Of a stretch of DNA of 64,000 nt, positions 45,901 through 58,149 are shown piece after piece; positions within the stretch are counted from its first letter, which is position 1, and every line of letters begins with the position of its first letter. Made by a program: the position numbers and the translations under genes. Source of the DNA: Fraxinus americana (lineage: Eukaryota; Streptophyta; Magnoliopsida; Lamiales; Oleaceae). Below the pieces are notes generated by a model that worked only from the letters and a program-made list of their open reading frames with translations, made no database searches and was not told the DNA's origin. The stretch spans positions 9,504,061-9,568,060 of the forward strand of contig CM068719.1 of NCBI GenBank assembly GCA_035079005.1, read 5' to 3'.

Positions 45901-47063
45901 CTTAGAGCTCTATTCAACCCAAAACTTGTCTAGGCCATTCTGAAATTACACCCAGCCATTTGAGGGAGGAGGATTTCTGGGTATAGGAGCATGAAAAATC
46001 TGGGATTTATTCCGTTAGTAGCGCATATAACTTCTTCAGAACTTGCCTAGCTCCTGACCGTGGCACCTGTTCAAATGCTTCTGAGAGAAAGAAATTTTGG
46101 GATACCATGTGGCGGCTCAAGATCCTTCAAAAAGTAAAGATCTTTGCCTGGAGAGCTTGCCGGGAAATTTTACCTTATAACCAAAACCTAGCTCGAAGAA
46201 ATATTCACATTGCTCTTCATTGTCGCTTCTGTGATTACCAGGTGGAAGATATTTGCTATGTCCTACTTTACTGCCCTTCTGTCCATCAAGTCTTAATAAT
46301 GCAATTTCCAGAACTACAGAATAAGACATTCCATGGAGGCTTCATTCAAGCTGCTACTGCAATACTGACTAATGGTTCAAAAGAGGCTCTCTCGAAATTT
46401 CTGCTCATTACTTGGGGCTTCTGGTTCCGCCGTAACAAGATGATTCATGATCAGGTGAATCTCCCACTCCCACAGGTAATTACTACTGCCCTCGCCAACA
46501 GATTGACTGCTGAATCTGACCATCCTCTCGTTCATTCTCCTGGGGTGCTCTCCCGCAAATAAAGGTGGTCAGCACCACCTCAGAATGCCGTTAAGCTAAA
46601 TGTTGATGGCGCATTATTCTTTGATCTCAATAAAGCTGGACTTGGAATTATCTTACGTGACCACGAAGGGGAAATTATTTTGGCGGCAAGTAGTCTTGAT
46701 AATTCCCTATTGGAACCTGAACATATTGAAGCTGCGGCACTTGTGAGAGGTCTACAACTTTGCCTTAACCTTGGGATGTCTCAATTGCTAGTGGAGAGTG
46801 ATTGCTTATTCCTTGTGGATGAAATCAATAAATCAGAATCAACCTCCTCATTAATCCGGTTTTTGGCAGTTGAAATTAAGGACTTGATCAGAAGATTCCC
46901 TCATTGTAGCCTCCGTCACTGCAATCGTCTTGGCAATCAAGCAGCCCATTTTTTGGCGCGACATGCATGGTCTCTTGATGATATGATCCTTTGGTGGCAC
47001 AGTGCCCCTTCTTTCATTGAAAATGTAATTTTCATTGATAGGCACCATTGTACCCTTTCCTAA
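42982..47063 (+). pseudogene. LINE ORF2: endonuclease, RT, RNase H, degraded
   Basis: The AP-like endonuclease starts MKLLSWNARRIGNPRGIRTL and includes QETK, FGDFNEIL and SDHLPLW. RT includes APGPDGMPPLFFQ, DFRPISLCN, LDMSKAYDRVE, GLRQGDPISPYLF and LVFADG. The usual FADD is FADG here, so a catalytic Asp is lost. A zf-RVT block (KIFAWRACREILPYNQNL; HCRFCDYQVEDICYVLLYC) and RNase H (LNVDGALF, ESDCLFLVDE, GNQAAH) finish it. Lesions include stops after PQYAGF, near 43344, after YDRVE (TGA at a usual Trp), near 45500 and near 45931, with frameshifts near 43285 and 44110. The TAA at 47061-47063 is the natural end. Confidence 0.9.
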
Positions 47064-47130
47064 GGCTTTTTGCCATTATGAATGACATATTTTTCCATCA
47101 AAAAAAAAAAAAAAGAGAGAGAGAGCAGCT

Positions 47131-49373
47131 TGGTCACAAGCTAAGATCGTTAAATAAATATTTAATTGTATAATGGAGTAGTATTGTAAATATTTTAAAA
47201 TGTTCCAGGCTTAGAATTATAGATTTTAATTTTTAATTCCGTCAAGTTTATAAAGTAAATATTATAAGTCGAGATAACTTATTATAATATAAATAAAGTA
47301 TTACTAAATATAAAAGAAAAACATTGAAATTACTAGAAAGTTAAAAGACTTAAAATCCGAAAAATCGATATTATTTTTTTCGTGAAACGCACTACCTGAA
47401 GCTCGTTATAACTTTTTTACGTCAGAACTAGTCAGAAGCACGTGCAATGCACGTGCCATGATTTAGTTGAGTATGTAATAGCGTAGGTATTAAAAACAAA
47501 TATCTATGTCAAACATTAGTTACATAAAATTTTCTTATAAGTTGCTAAATATTTCGAGGCAACATGAAATGTGGAGATGAAAAAAATCACACCCACAGTT
47601 ATTGAAGAAATCGAGGCTCACCTTCCACCACAGCCTCCAGTTATCGAAAAATATCTTCTCACCAATCCCCGATATTCAGTCATTGTCATTCATTTCATAA
47701 ACCTCTAATCAATTTTTAAACAAAAGAACAGAGAAAAAAACTCAAAATAAATAAGTTTATTATTATCACATTTTAAATTTTTTAAAAAAAATTGAAATCG
47801 ATCCAAATGGATATTCATATCGTGAAATATCGAATAAAACGAAAAATTGTAGGAAAATAAAGTTCGAAAAAAAGACATTGGAATGAGGTTGGAATTGAAA
47901 AGAAATATAAACAATTACGACGTTACGTTTCACAATTAATGTAAAATTATTTTGATATTTAAAATTTATCGATCATATATTATCATTGTTGCACTTCAAC
48001 ATTTCCAACAAATTTTAAATCACTTAAAACAAATATCTTTAACTTAAAATATTGAATCAAACGTAAAATAAATAAATAAATAAATAAATAAACAGGGCTT
48101 AGCTGAGTCGAGTCGTCAAGCCATTTGGCTGGTAAATAGTAAACAAAACTAATAAAAAAAAGGTTAGCCGAGCTGTAAAGCCATTTTTATATTTTAACTT
48201 AATCGAAAAAAAAGGTTAAAATAACTAATAAACTCAAAGAAATTGAAAAAAACTAATCAACGTAAAAAAAAAAAAAAAAAAAAGCTTAGCCAAGCCAAGC
48301 TATAAAGTCATTTTTATATTTTAACTTAATCGACAATATATTTATTATTATCACATTTGAAGTTTTTTGAAAAAAATTGAAATCGATCCAAATGGGTATT
48401 CATATCGTGAAATATCGAATCAAACGAAAAATTTTAAAAAAATAAAGTTAAAAAAAAACATTAGAATGATGTTGTGATTGAAAAGAAACATAAATAATCA
48501 CGACTTTACATTTCACAATTAATGTAAAATTATTTTGATATTTAAAATTTATCGATCATATATTTATTATGGCCGCAATTCAATTTTTGATATTTAAAAT
48601 TTATCGATCATATATTTATTATGATCGCACTTCAACATTTTAAATTGCTTAAAACGAATATCTGTAACTTAAAATACTGAATCAAACGTTAAAAAAAAAT
48701 AATAATAATAAAAAAAAAAAAAAAAAATAAGGCGAGCCGTAAGCCATTTGGCTCGACTCAGCTCACGGCTTGTGAACAGTAACCCTAACTCACTCTTTTA
48801 TATTTAGTTAGATATTGGCACAAGAGTCAAATTTTACCTCTCTAACCATTCTAAACTTTTAAATAAAATGACTCAATACCTCTAGCCATTAAACTCAACC
48901 TAAAAAAGGATTTGTTGTAAACAAATAAAGTTCTCTCTAATCATAACCTGACTTAAACATCAGAATGTGAACCACTGTTCATCCTCACACTTGTATGTAA
49001 TTTGCATAAAACAATCAAGTTTAAGGTTAGCGTAGAACTCGTAACAATTTTGCGACATCAACACTATCTATTTCTACTTCTAGTCATAAACACAGTTTAC
49101 ATACAAACCCTCTTCCAAATAATGGAGCTTTAAAACTAGAACATCAGTTCACAATTCAAATGGGAAGCATTACTGCAGAACAAAATAAATCTCTAGATAA
49201 ATCTTATTTATTAAAATAAAACGAAGTCAAGAGGAAGTACGTAATTTGACGTTTCTCTCCAATAACAATAAAACCGGCGAACAAAGAATATCCTATAGAC
49301 ATCTACCAAAATGTAAATAAGGAGAAAATAGAGTAGGAGAGGGAGGGCAAACTCGAAAAATGTAGAAAACCCA
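47131..49373. other. AT-rich intergenic DNA with duplication and simple repeats
   Basis: No gene was recognised. It contains the duplication below, an (AAAT)n tract near 48067-48092, and A runs near 48262 and 48700. The right end (about 48790-49373) would hold the 3' UTR of the minus-strand gene that follows. Confidence 0.55.
47756..48780. repeat. Direct duplication, about 380-450 bp twice, diverged
   Basis: Copies at about 47756-48132 and 48337-48780 share ATTGAAATCGATCCAAATGG, ATTCATATCGTGAAATATCG, CACAATTAATGTAAAATTAT and ATATTTAAAATTTATCGATC in the same order. Each ends in an A/T simple repeat followed by a GCCATTTGGCT-type palindromic phrase. The second copy also repeats its own TTTATCGATCATATATTTAT segment. 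It may be a diverged tandem or a pair of non-autonomous elements. Confidence 0.7.
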
Positions 49374-52300
49374 TTAAAGACGATCAATAGGGGTAAAAGG
49401 TATAGATTTTTTTGTTTTAGAAACCCAATACCCAACAAAAATGGATACACAGAAGGCAACGACGGATATGAGTAAAGCAAAACCAGAGGCAGCATCCCAA
49501 GAGCTCCCAGATGCAACTTTGACGTGTGAAGAGGAGCCAGGAGTTACGTCCAGCGGTACCCAATCACAGCTGACAGTATAATGCCCCGAACCGTGCCATG
49601 GATTTCCATCAATAGGGTACCAGAAGGCAGCAGAAAATTTGCTTGATTTGCCGATTGTAAATTGTACATCCTACATAAAGAAAATGGAGTTATTTAGTGT
49701 ATTTAAAGTTTTGAGAGCATGGCCAAGATACCAAGTCAATCTTTTAGTTAACTAGTAAAGTTCTTCGTCAGAGGAAGAATAACATCATTCCCTTTTTTCG
49801 TTTCAGAAGTCTCAGATCGCTTCATCCTTCTTGCCCAAAACAAATTGAATATTATAGTTTCAAGAAATGTACCCTCTTTTAAGCAACCGCAACTCGTATA
49901 TTTTAGTACCATTTATCAAGTTTGTCAATTAATGTAAGTTGAAAGGCCAGCAATTGAGAATTCAAAATTCTAATATCAATTTGCAAGGTGACTTAAGTCT
50001 TTAACGAGCAAGCAACAAGCAAAGAATGTGCACAAGAAAGCAAGCAGGAAAAAACGAGCAACTGAAAATATAAAACAACCTGCTGAAGACGATCCATGGT
50101 TCTCATAGGCCTGGTGAATTCAAAGTAGTACGTACCCTTCTGACCAGATGATGCATAAGGAATATCTTCCTCAACATAACCTGTCAGGCAAGTATGTAAA
50201 GACAGATAAGAAGAAAAGGTTCCATGCTTACTAAAAACATCAAAAGAATTCTCATCACAGACATTGGAATTATCATCTTACTGTCTAGAATTACCTTCAA
50301 GAATAATCTAAGCCTTACCTAGTTAAACTTGGCGTTACGTGCGCCCTTTTCTACCACTTGAATTATATAATTCCAAATTGATTATCTGGTCTCTTTCAAT
50401 TATACTTTAGTCCATGCTCAATCAATCTGTCCCGTAAGGCCATAGTTTGATAGTATAACACAATAGTTAATAAATCCATGCTGCTTAATCTTGAATACCA
50501 TCTCCATTCTTGTAAATATACACTAACACAACTCTTCCACTCCTCGAGCATCTTTTCACTAAGATCTCATTTTATAATTTCATCAACCATAAAATACCCA
50601 CCTTATTCAAGACATTTCAATACTTCATTAAAGATTCCTTACCACTTGTTTTTCTCATCTTCACCCTATTCATAGCCCCCTCTTAAATACGAAATTGGGA
50701 TTCTTCATGTATAGTCAACATTTTTATCTTCAATAATATACAAAACTATATTTTTGTTATAGAAATTCTTTTATGACAAAAATAAGATAGTGATGCGTTG
50801 GAGGAAAAACATAATTTTCATCAATAGTTTAGATATTAAAAACCTCTAGATAATCAAATAAACTTCAAAAGAGGAAGCAGAAAGGTAGGACTGCAGAGTT
50901 ATTTACTTGGAAGTCCTTTTACCCAATATACTTCGATGCACCTCAGTCAATTTTTGGAAAAAGGAATTAACAATTCATTCAGAAACATGCAAAATATTCA
51001 CCTGAATGGGTGGTGAAACTGCTATGCCACCATGCACCTTTCCAGTCATTCATCGCTGTAGATTCATTTCCTGAAAGTAAAGCAAACAAAAGCTTTTAAG
51101 TACTACGTGCTTCGGTCCACAAATAGTCAGATCGAGACAAAAGATAGGACAATTATTGAAAGCTGTGTCTACGTGAATCCATATGTTCTAACCAGTGTAC
51201 TAACACCAGATTTTAACGGATAACTTTCCTTTTTATTTTTATACTATGACCAATTGAAAACCTAAAAAATATGTAGAGACCAAATATTAATTTCTGACAA
51301 CTCCAACTTGTCCACATGTGCCTCTAGGTTCTGCATCATGAGATGATTTATGCATATTTTATGGAATTCATTATGGCTGTCAGAAAGTACAAGATCAAAA
51401 TCATACTAAGCACATACAACAAACTCCTAATTCAATAACACGTGGCATAAGAATGAAAGTTTAGTCCTAAATCAGATTACAAGATTAAATGTTTGTTTCT
51501 GTGTCATATAAGTTGCTAAAATTGTAATGTGGGAAATGAGTGGTGGATAAGTGGTAGAAGTTGTGGGTCCTATGAAACATGTTATTAAAATTAAAGTTAG
51601 ACTTTGACCTGTAAAACATATGGAACTTATAATGAAACCCAAGCAAGCTTTTAAATGATTTTAATCAGTTAACAGTTAAAGCTCAGTTTCTAAAATGTTT
51701 TGAAATATCAAAGTACCTGCTGAACCAATGCCGTCAAGGTTCCCACAGTGTGGATTCCAAGCAAACATATCAACCAAACCAATCCTGTTCAAGAGAATTC
51801 ATATAGCACGTGACATCCACTATTAATTAATTTACGAATCTCTGCACAATGATTGACAACCCAAATAGTTTACCTATCAGTATTGTTACCATCTCCTGTG
51901 ATTGGGTTTTCGCCATACAGTCTTCCCGGGATAGAATTTCCAATGGAGAAATGCATGATGTCGACTTCATATCCACGGCACGTCTTGTTGTTGCATGAAC
52001 CACGTAATTCTTTACACCCACCCATCTTGTTAAACAAAGCCAAACCCATTTTAACTCAAAAGATACCCAAAAAAGGAAAAAATAAAAAAAGGAAAGGAAA
52101 GCAGGAGATTGAACTAAATGAAGTCACAATCTAACAAAAATTTCAGTTTCCTTAAACAACTTACATCATGATATGAAGCACTCTCACCAACTTGGAACAT
52201 CAGGGCTACTGATGGGCATTTATAGTTATCTCTGCATGATTAAAGAGCAGAGTTATTTGAATTAATTGTTTATGCAAGTAAGCTTGCCTTAATTTATAAG

Positions 52301-53897
52301 GCTACACTGAGAATGAAACTATGAGCAAATATTTACTCAGGAATTAATCAAACCAATATATATTATTGACCATTGAGGTAGTTATCTCACAGTGGTTAAC
52401 ACTAAGTTTGTTTGGTTTTATATCTGAGCTAAAGATGAGTAGTTTTCAATTGTAAAGTTAGTTATTCTATTGACAATTGTGTATGCTGAAATACCCGGCT
52501 GACATGCTGCCTGATATGGTATTTAGAAACAAATTTAAAATTGTAAAGCGAAAATTTCTCTACGGTGTGTTCTTACCACAGATAGAATACAACCTATATA
52601 ATTTACTAATTGAGTGTATGGTGATGAAAAATGGTATAATACCAGGAAACAAAATCAAATAAATTAATACAATGTCCAGAACAATATTATTTCAAAGGTT
52701 TATAATTTTAAAAAATTGAACAAAAGTTTCTTTTATCCTGCACCGTTGGCACATTCTAAGAAGCAGGTAATGTTAGGTTCCCTATTCTCACTCTTTGATA
52801 TCAAAGTTTTGGCAAAGCATTTATTAAGACTGTCGTAATATTCTAAATATATTCATATGATTATCAGTAATATGACTGGCAATACAACTACAGAGATAGA
52901 AAAATGCCAGTAAAGTAAACTTTCAAAGCTTTTCTTGAGATAGCTCTATTTACAATCAAAAATAATTTCCCAAATATATTCATACAATCATAGGTCTACT
53001 GGGATTCGCAATGAAGAGTATAATATCAAATTGAAGCTCGAAAAAGAGAGAGAGAACAAGGAACGCTTCCAAAAGGAACAAAAAATGAAGAAGGAATGGC
53101 AGGATCGATTTCCCATAGTTAGAAGTTGAAATGTGATAGGGAAAAAACTCACCCTTTTGAATACACATAATCTCCATCTACTTGCAACATGAAGTAAACA
53201 TCCTTTCCATCATGCAGAGCCTATAATGCATTATCAAGAAACTTATTAACACAACATACAAAACTCACACATTTACTTATTTCATGTATCAATTTCAAAT
53301 TCAATTTCCTCTAAAACATTTCCTGTTTCAATTGAAATTTTTCCAGGGCGTTATGTGGTAATGGATTTTTCTAACAAAATAAAAAACTTAGGAAAGGATC
53401 ATACAGTACAAGTTCTCAAATTTGGTTCCAATTAAATAACATATATATCCATCTATTAGCTCCCTCAAAGATTAGTGTGAACCATTCATCTAAAAGATAT
53501 AATGAATTCATTTTCCTATGCAATTTTTCTTAAATGGGACTTGAATCTAGGTTTTTCATTCTCCATATCATCTATTCAATTATATTGTTTGAATCTTTTT
53601 TTCAACAATTAGCAATGATACCTTAACGGTCATTTTTCCAGCTTTGTACTCCTTATCTTCATCCGGATCGAGAGCTGGGCGGAGTGGAAAATCGAAACCA
53701 TCTACATCAGCCCAGTCATCAGCATGTCCATCAAGAGTGACAAATCCAGGCTTAAACTCGGCCACAATTCGTGCCTCGTCATCGGGCTCGCAGTGCCAGT
53801 CACCGGATTCTTGGTGAGAGGCCACGAATCGCAGTTGCCTTGAACCCGAGAGGGCGGCACATAAGAGGAAGAGTTGAAGATGAAATAGAAGCGACAT
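49374..53897 (-). CDS. Type I membrane protein with EB_dh-like heme-binding domain
   Basis: Exons (gene order): 53622-53897, 53153-53220, 52165-52231, 51874-52025, 51717-51784, 51002-51070, 50080-50180, 49374-49670. All borders are GT/AG and all phases join, giving 1098 nt, 365 aa plus TAA. Residues 1-22 are a signal peptide (MSLLFHLQLFLLCAALSGSR). The lumenal part has DGHADDWADVDGFDFPL, VYFMLQVDGDYVYSKG and GGCKELRGSCNNKTCRGYEV, resembling plant proteins annotated with the cytochrome c-552/DMSO-reductase-like (ethylbenzene dehydrogenase) heme-binding domain. Residues about 328-350 form one membrane span, then a basic tail. An in-frame ATG at 54023 would bury the signal peptide, so 53897 was chosen. 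No lesion was seen. The fold name rests on memory of the family; function in plants is unclear. Confidence 0.8.
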
Positions 53898-55522
53898 AGT
53901 AGGCGGAAACGGCAACGTTTTGAAGGAGTAAACCAGGTAGAAAAACCACAGAAACTTGGTATTTGGAGATTCGAAGGAAAATTTGAGCCGCCCAAGGGGA
54001 ACGACGACAGTTGACTTAGACATTGGCCGTTATTATTCAGCTAATCTTGCCCAAAATGTGTTGTGCCACGTCATTAAAAGTGTTAAAATAAAATTAAAAA
54101 AAAAACACGTTTTTAACGGTTGTGCTACGTGTACAGGGGATCTGTATAGATAGTCTTATAGGTGTACGGATGGTGTGTATCTATAAGTGGATTTGAAAAA
54201 TAAACTTTCCAAATGGAGAACTAGTAGAGGATCAAGAAGCTCAAGAAGTCAAGACGTTTTAAATATAATCAAGGGGTTAAAAAATAAATAAATAAATAAA
54301 ATTGAAGTGTTTGATATCAATTGGATGGCTCTCTAGGCAAGTTCGAGTCTATGATAGCATTAATTTGCTAAATCATGCTACAATGACATAATCATTGACA
54401 TAATATCATATGACACTTTTTTATTGTACTGTTCTAAATACAGTAAGTTTTTTCATCCAATGACATCTTGCCAACTAACATTTTGTCACTTCATCTGTCA
54501 AACATTTTCTGGCAAAGTGGCATATCCCTAATTTGATTGCTGTGGTTTTTTCTATACTATGATGTTTTTTTTCTTGGTCGGTACTTATGCTTTGATTCAG
54601 TTAATGGTTTTCTTTTCTTTAACTTTTGAAATTATTCTTCTTCATTCTTGATATTGGATAAAAATGTTGATCTTCAAATGTCAATCTTGATTTGAGTTTG
54701 ATTAAGTTGTAAGTTATAACAATGCCTTTGTCATCTATTGAAGGATTCAAGGATCTCTTAAAGAGTTTTATTCTATTTAAGGATTGTAGGATCTTTAAGA
54801 GTTTTTAGTCTTTTAGATATCTTCGTTAGTACTTAGTTTTGTGGTGTCATCCAAACCTTGCGGCCAACACTGCCACAATACTCTTTGATTGAAGGGGGTT
54901 TTCTCAGAGGCGTTTTAACTTTTAACGTGTGCGATTTGAGGGCCTCAACTACTTGTGTAATCAGTAATGTACGTTCTGGCTATAATATTGTTCTTGCTTT
55001 TTAGCTCAACTTGTTTGTGTGAAATTTTTGCTGCTGAATTTTAATAGCGCATTACAGTTCTTGGGTAGCTTGAAATTTGAATAGATTTGGTAATGGAAGT
55101 TTAAACTATTGTATCAAATATTCATGTATATACATTGCTCTCTCCTGTCTAATATTGAAGAAAATAGAATAAGATCGTTTCAAATTTATTTGAGGTGAAT
55201 ATTTTATCTTGGGATTTTCAATCTTTCGTCTCCATTTTTCCCAGAATACTTTTTTTTTTTTTGCCTGATTAATGGCTTCGTCGTCAAGGAAAATGAATGT
55301 GTACAATGTACTAACTAAGTTTAGGGTCTCATTGGGGCCCTTTTTATATCAGGTTAATTACATGTACTTCTGCAATTGGGTGAATAGCGATTTATTTCAG
55401 TTCCAATAACTATGTCATTCCATCATGGATGAACTTTCTATAATCTGCAGGTCTAAGAGTGGATGAATAACATAGGGGAGAGAGAGAGAGAGAGAGAGAT
55501 TGAGTGCTGGATTTACTAAAAT
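53898..55522. other. Intergenic DNA, 5' flank of the membrane-protein gene
   Basis: It holds the 5' leader and promoter side of the minus-strand gene (53898 to about 54200) and AT-rich DNA with no recognised motif. A (GA)n tract at 55478-55499 sits just before the PPR-like fragment. Confidence 0.5.
55478..55499. repeat. (GA)n microsatellite
   Basis: About eleven GA units directly upstream of the PPR-like fragment. Confidence 0.95.
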
Positions 55523-55732
55523 TCGATGGAGAAGATCTTTCAAGCATCGGAGACATTATTGAAGCTGCTAAACTGGAATTGGCTAACCATCAGGATGACC
55601 ACCAGTTACACTGGTATTCAGCTCGATCTGATTGCTAAACTGCTTGCAATTTCAAGAGCTGAAGAATGCTTCCTGAAGTTGCCAGATTTCTTGAAGGACA
55701 ATAGAATTTTTGGTGCTCTCTCGAATCGTATG
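55523..55732 (+). pseudogene. PPR-like gene fragment cut off by Copia-3
   Basis: The frame reads IQLDLIAKLLAISRAEECFL then KLPDFLKDNRIFGAL, which resembles the conserved start of plant P-class pentatricopeptide proteins (LDLIAK, AE..F..LP, YGALLN). Just upstream another frame reads EAAKLELANHQDDHQLHWYS, so a frameshift near 55600-55620 is likely. Homology ends at the Copia-3 LTR at 55733. PPR proteins bind organellar RNA. The assignment rests on one short block. Confidence 0.45.
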
Positions 55733-57236
55733 TGTAAGTGTTATGCCCTAGGTCCAATCAACTTTGGACATAAACACTTTGAATATATATAATCAATGCA
55801 TATGTATGGCAATATCTATTATTTAATTGAATTAATATTCTAATAAGTTAAATAATAGAATCCGTAGATTCAAGTCTTGGTGATTTGTTAATCACAAGGA
55901 GTTGTGATTGTGAGATACAAATTACATATGACTGAATCTTAAATCGTCCGTGGTCGAGGTAATAACGAGATACGGATATCGTTATTACGGATAGACTATC
56001 GCGTGTGGCATTCTTACTTGTAAAGTAAGTAGCTGATCTCACAAGCTAAAGTGTGGTGACACTTGAATGAACACGTGGATGTTTTGTTATAGAACAAAAC
56101 ATTGGAGACCACGAGAGATTCCACATGGATAACTATCTAAGTGTTAGTGGTTAATCTCTAACGTTCGGTAGTGGGATTGGTCCTTTGACTTGAGGTCATC
56201 ATAGTACCTTATATGAGGGCGATCATACTTTGGTGATGTTGGATGTTGCTCTGTCAAGGGTCGCTAATACAAAGATCGTTCGGGTATGTCAAGAATCATA
56301 TGAAGGTTGTGAATGATCAATAGAGGATTCGTCACTCTTAGATAGTAAGAGATTATGATCTACATTTTATCCAGTTAAGTTGATAATGAAATCCTTGGCC
56401 AAGGTGAACTCATAAGTCGGAAAAGAGTTTTCGACGTACATTGACTTAACAGTAGGATAAAAGATATGATCGATAATTGAGATTGACACATATCCATATC
56501 TCATAATTGATCGGATCATATTGACGAAAGGATTATAGTTTCACGGTAAACGAACAAGTTTGGTTTTATCATGCTACGTGATATTTCCCGTCACATGTAT
56601 TGCCCTGATACATTGCTAGATGTCAATGCAGGACAACGAAAATGAATTAGTGATAAATTAAAAGGGGCGTTTTAATTTATTGATTTTGATTAGATCAAAA
56701 TAATAATTCACGTCGTTCGGCATCGTGATCGGGAACCTAATGGGTCACACACAAAAGAGAATCAGAAGAATGAGATTTACCAATTAATTAATTGACAAGT
56801 GTTGGATAATTAATTAATTGGGTTGTTTGTTAATATGCCCGAATTAATTAATTGGATTAATTAATTCATGGACCAGATTTAATTAATTTGGACCGGGTTA
56901 AGTTTAATAGATGGGCCGAGCCCATCTGGACTTATATTAATAAGCTGTTAGGGTTTGAAAAACAGTAGAGAAATTCATTATTCTTGCTAGCACGAGAAAA
57001 GAAAAACCCTAGCCGTCATTCTTATTCTCTGTGTGGATCACCATTGGAGGCTGGACAATTGGACAGCTTGGATTGCAGATCGTGATCATTGAAGTTCAAG
57101 GAAAAGCAAAAGAGTTTGTGGAATTCATCAAAGGTATCATTCTCATCACAGTTTCTATCTAAACACATTGCAGATCCTCGTTTGGGAATTGAAAATTGTT
57201 TAATTTCCGCTGTGCATGATAAGTAAATTCCCAACA
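55733..57236 (+). repeat. Copia-3 5' LTR
   Basis: Paired with 63201-64000 over its first 800 bp. Differences are one substitution near 55751, a two-base length change near 56107, a two-base swap near 56220 and a small change near 56273. Long A/T palindromic stretches (AATTAATTAATT types) occur near 56785-56890. Confidence 0.92.
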
Positions 57237-57237
57237 G

Positions 57238-57249
57238 TGGTATCAGAGC
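57238..57249 (+). promoter_or_regulatory. Copia-3 primer binding site (tRNA-iMet)
   Basis: TGGTATCAGAGC one base after the LTR end, as in the other two copia elements here. Confidence 0.9.
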
Positions 57250-57409
57250 CTACTTTGTGTTTGTTAGAAATTGTTTTGCATGTTTGAACAATTAAAAGTT
57301 AATTGTTTAATTTTGTTTCTTGAATCTAGCAATTTAGAAAATTATTTTTCATCTTCAAAAATCTGTTTTGAAAATGAAAATAATTTTTTCGTACAAAAAA
57401 AAAAAAAAT

Positions 57410-57735
57410 TTGGATCTGAAAAACCGGCGGCCACCGGAGTTGGCAGCCACCGTGGCTGGTGAGCCCGAGCCGTCGGCGCAACGTGCGCGATGACGACCTT
57501 GCAGCAATGATCGTCGGCTGCCGTCATCGCAACGGGCAGCAGCGAGAGTCAGCAGCGAGCGGCGACTGTCGCGCTCGCTGCGAGTCGCCGCTCGCTGCTC
57601 GTTGCAGCAGCGACACGCTGCTGCAACAAGGGGGGGCAGGGGCTGGTCGCCGGTGAGCCCCTGCCACGGTGAGTTGATATGGGCGCAGCCGGTAGCGTGA
57701 AGAAGCGCCGGCGAAGGGGCGATTTTCTTAGGGTT
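57410..57735 (+). other. GC-rich island with two perfect hairpins in Copia-3 leader
   Basis: A GC-rich block in otherwise AT-rich DNA. AGCAGCGAGCGGCGACT (57551-57567) is the exact reverse complement of 57583-57599, with a 15-nt loop. Right after it, GTTGCAGCAGCG (57601-57612) pairs exactly with 57616-57627 around a 3-nt loop. It lies 300-390 nt after the primer site, where retroelement RNAs carry packaging or translation signals. The overlapping open frames have no family motif. Confidence 0.7.
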
Positions 57736-58149
57736 TTCAGACGAAAAAAATGAGAGGTGGAGGCGGGGGCTCTTGTGCAATTTTCTAAATTTCAGGCCCC
57801 CGTCTGCAATAATGGAAAAGGGGTCAAGTTTGCAATTATTTGAAAATGGCCTATTCCACTATTTATGAAACTTGGAGGCTTTGTTGTAATTTTAAACTGG
57901 GGTCAACTTTGCAATTTTCGAAAATGAGTTTTGAATTTAAATTTGAAATGGTTTTGAATTTAAATATTAAAATGGTTTTAAACTTGTATTTTAAATGGGT
58001 TTAACCTTAAATTTCAAATTTGACCCGTTTAAAATTTCATTTAAAATTGACGACTTTTATGTTTTCGTTAAAATTGGATTTTAACCTAAATATTAAACTT
58101 TGACCCTGAATTGAATTTTATTTTATTTAGGAGTTTTATCCTAAATTAA

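Larger units (their letters stand above)
41439..47119 (+). mobile_element. L1-type LINE, full length, inactive
   Basis: A non-LTR retrotransposon with ORF1 (gag-like), ORF2 (endonuclease, RT, zinc-knuckle region, RNase H), a short 3' UTR and an A tail at 47100-47114. The 11-bp duplication AGAGAGCAGCT stands at 41428-41438 and 47120-47130, so the 5' end is known and only 80 bp precede the first ATG. Both ORFs carry stops and frameshifts. Confidence 0.93.

Noticed and set aside
53898..54023. N-terminal extension of the membrane-protein gene from an ATG at 54023
   Set aside because: It would place 42 residues before a clear signal peptide. The ATG at 53897 gives a normal secreted start.
1802..57249. 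TGGTATCAGAGC at three places as tRNA genes
   Set aside because: Only the 3'-end complement of initiator tRNA-Met is present, each time just inside an LTR. These are primer binding sites.
57355..57780. 141-codon minus-strand frame, rich in Arg, Ala and Cys
   Set aside because: It follows from GC-rich inverted repeats in the Copia-3 leader, where stop codons are rare by composition.
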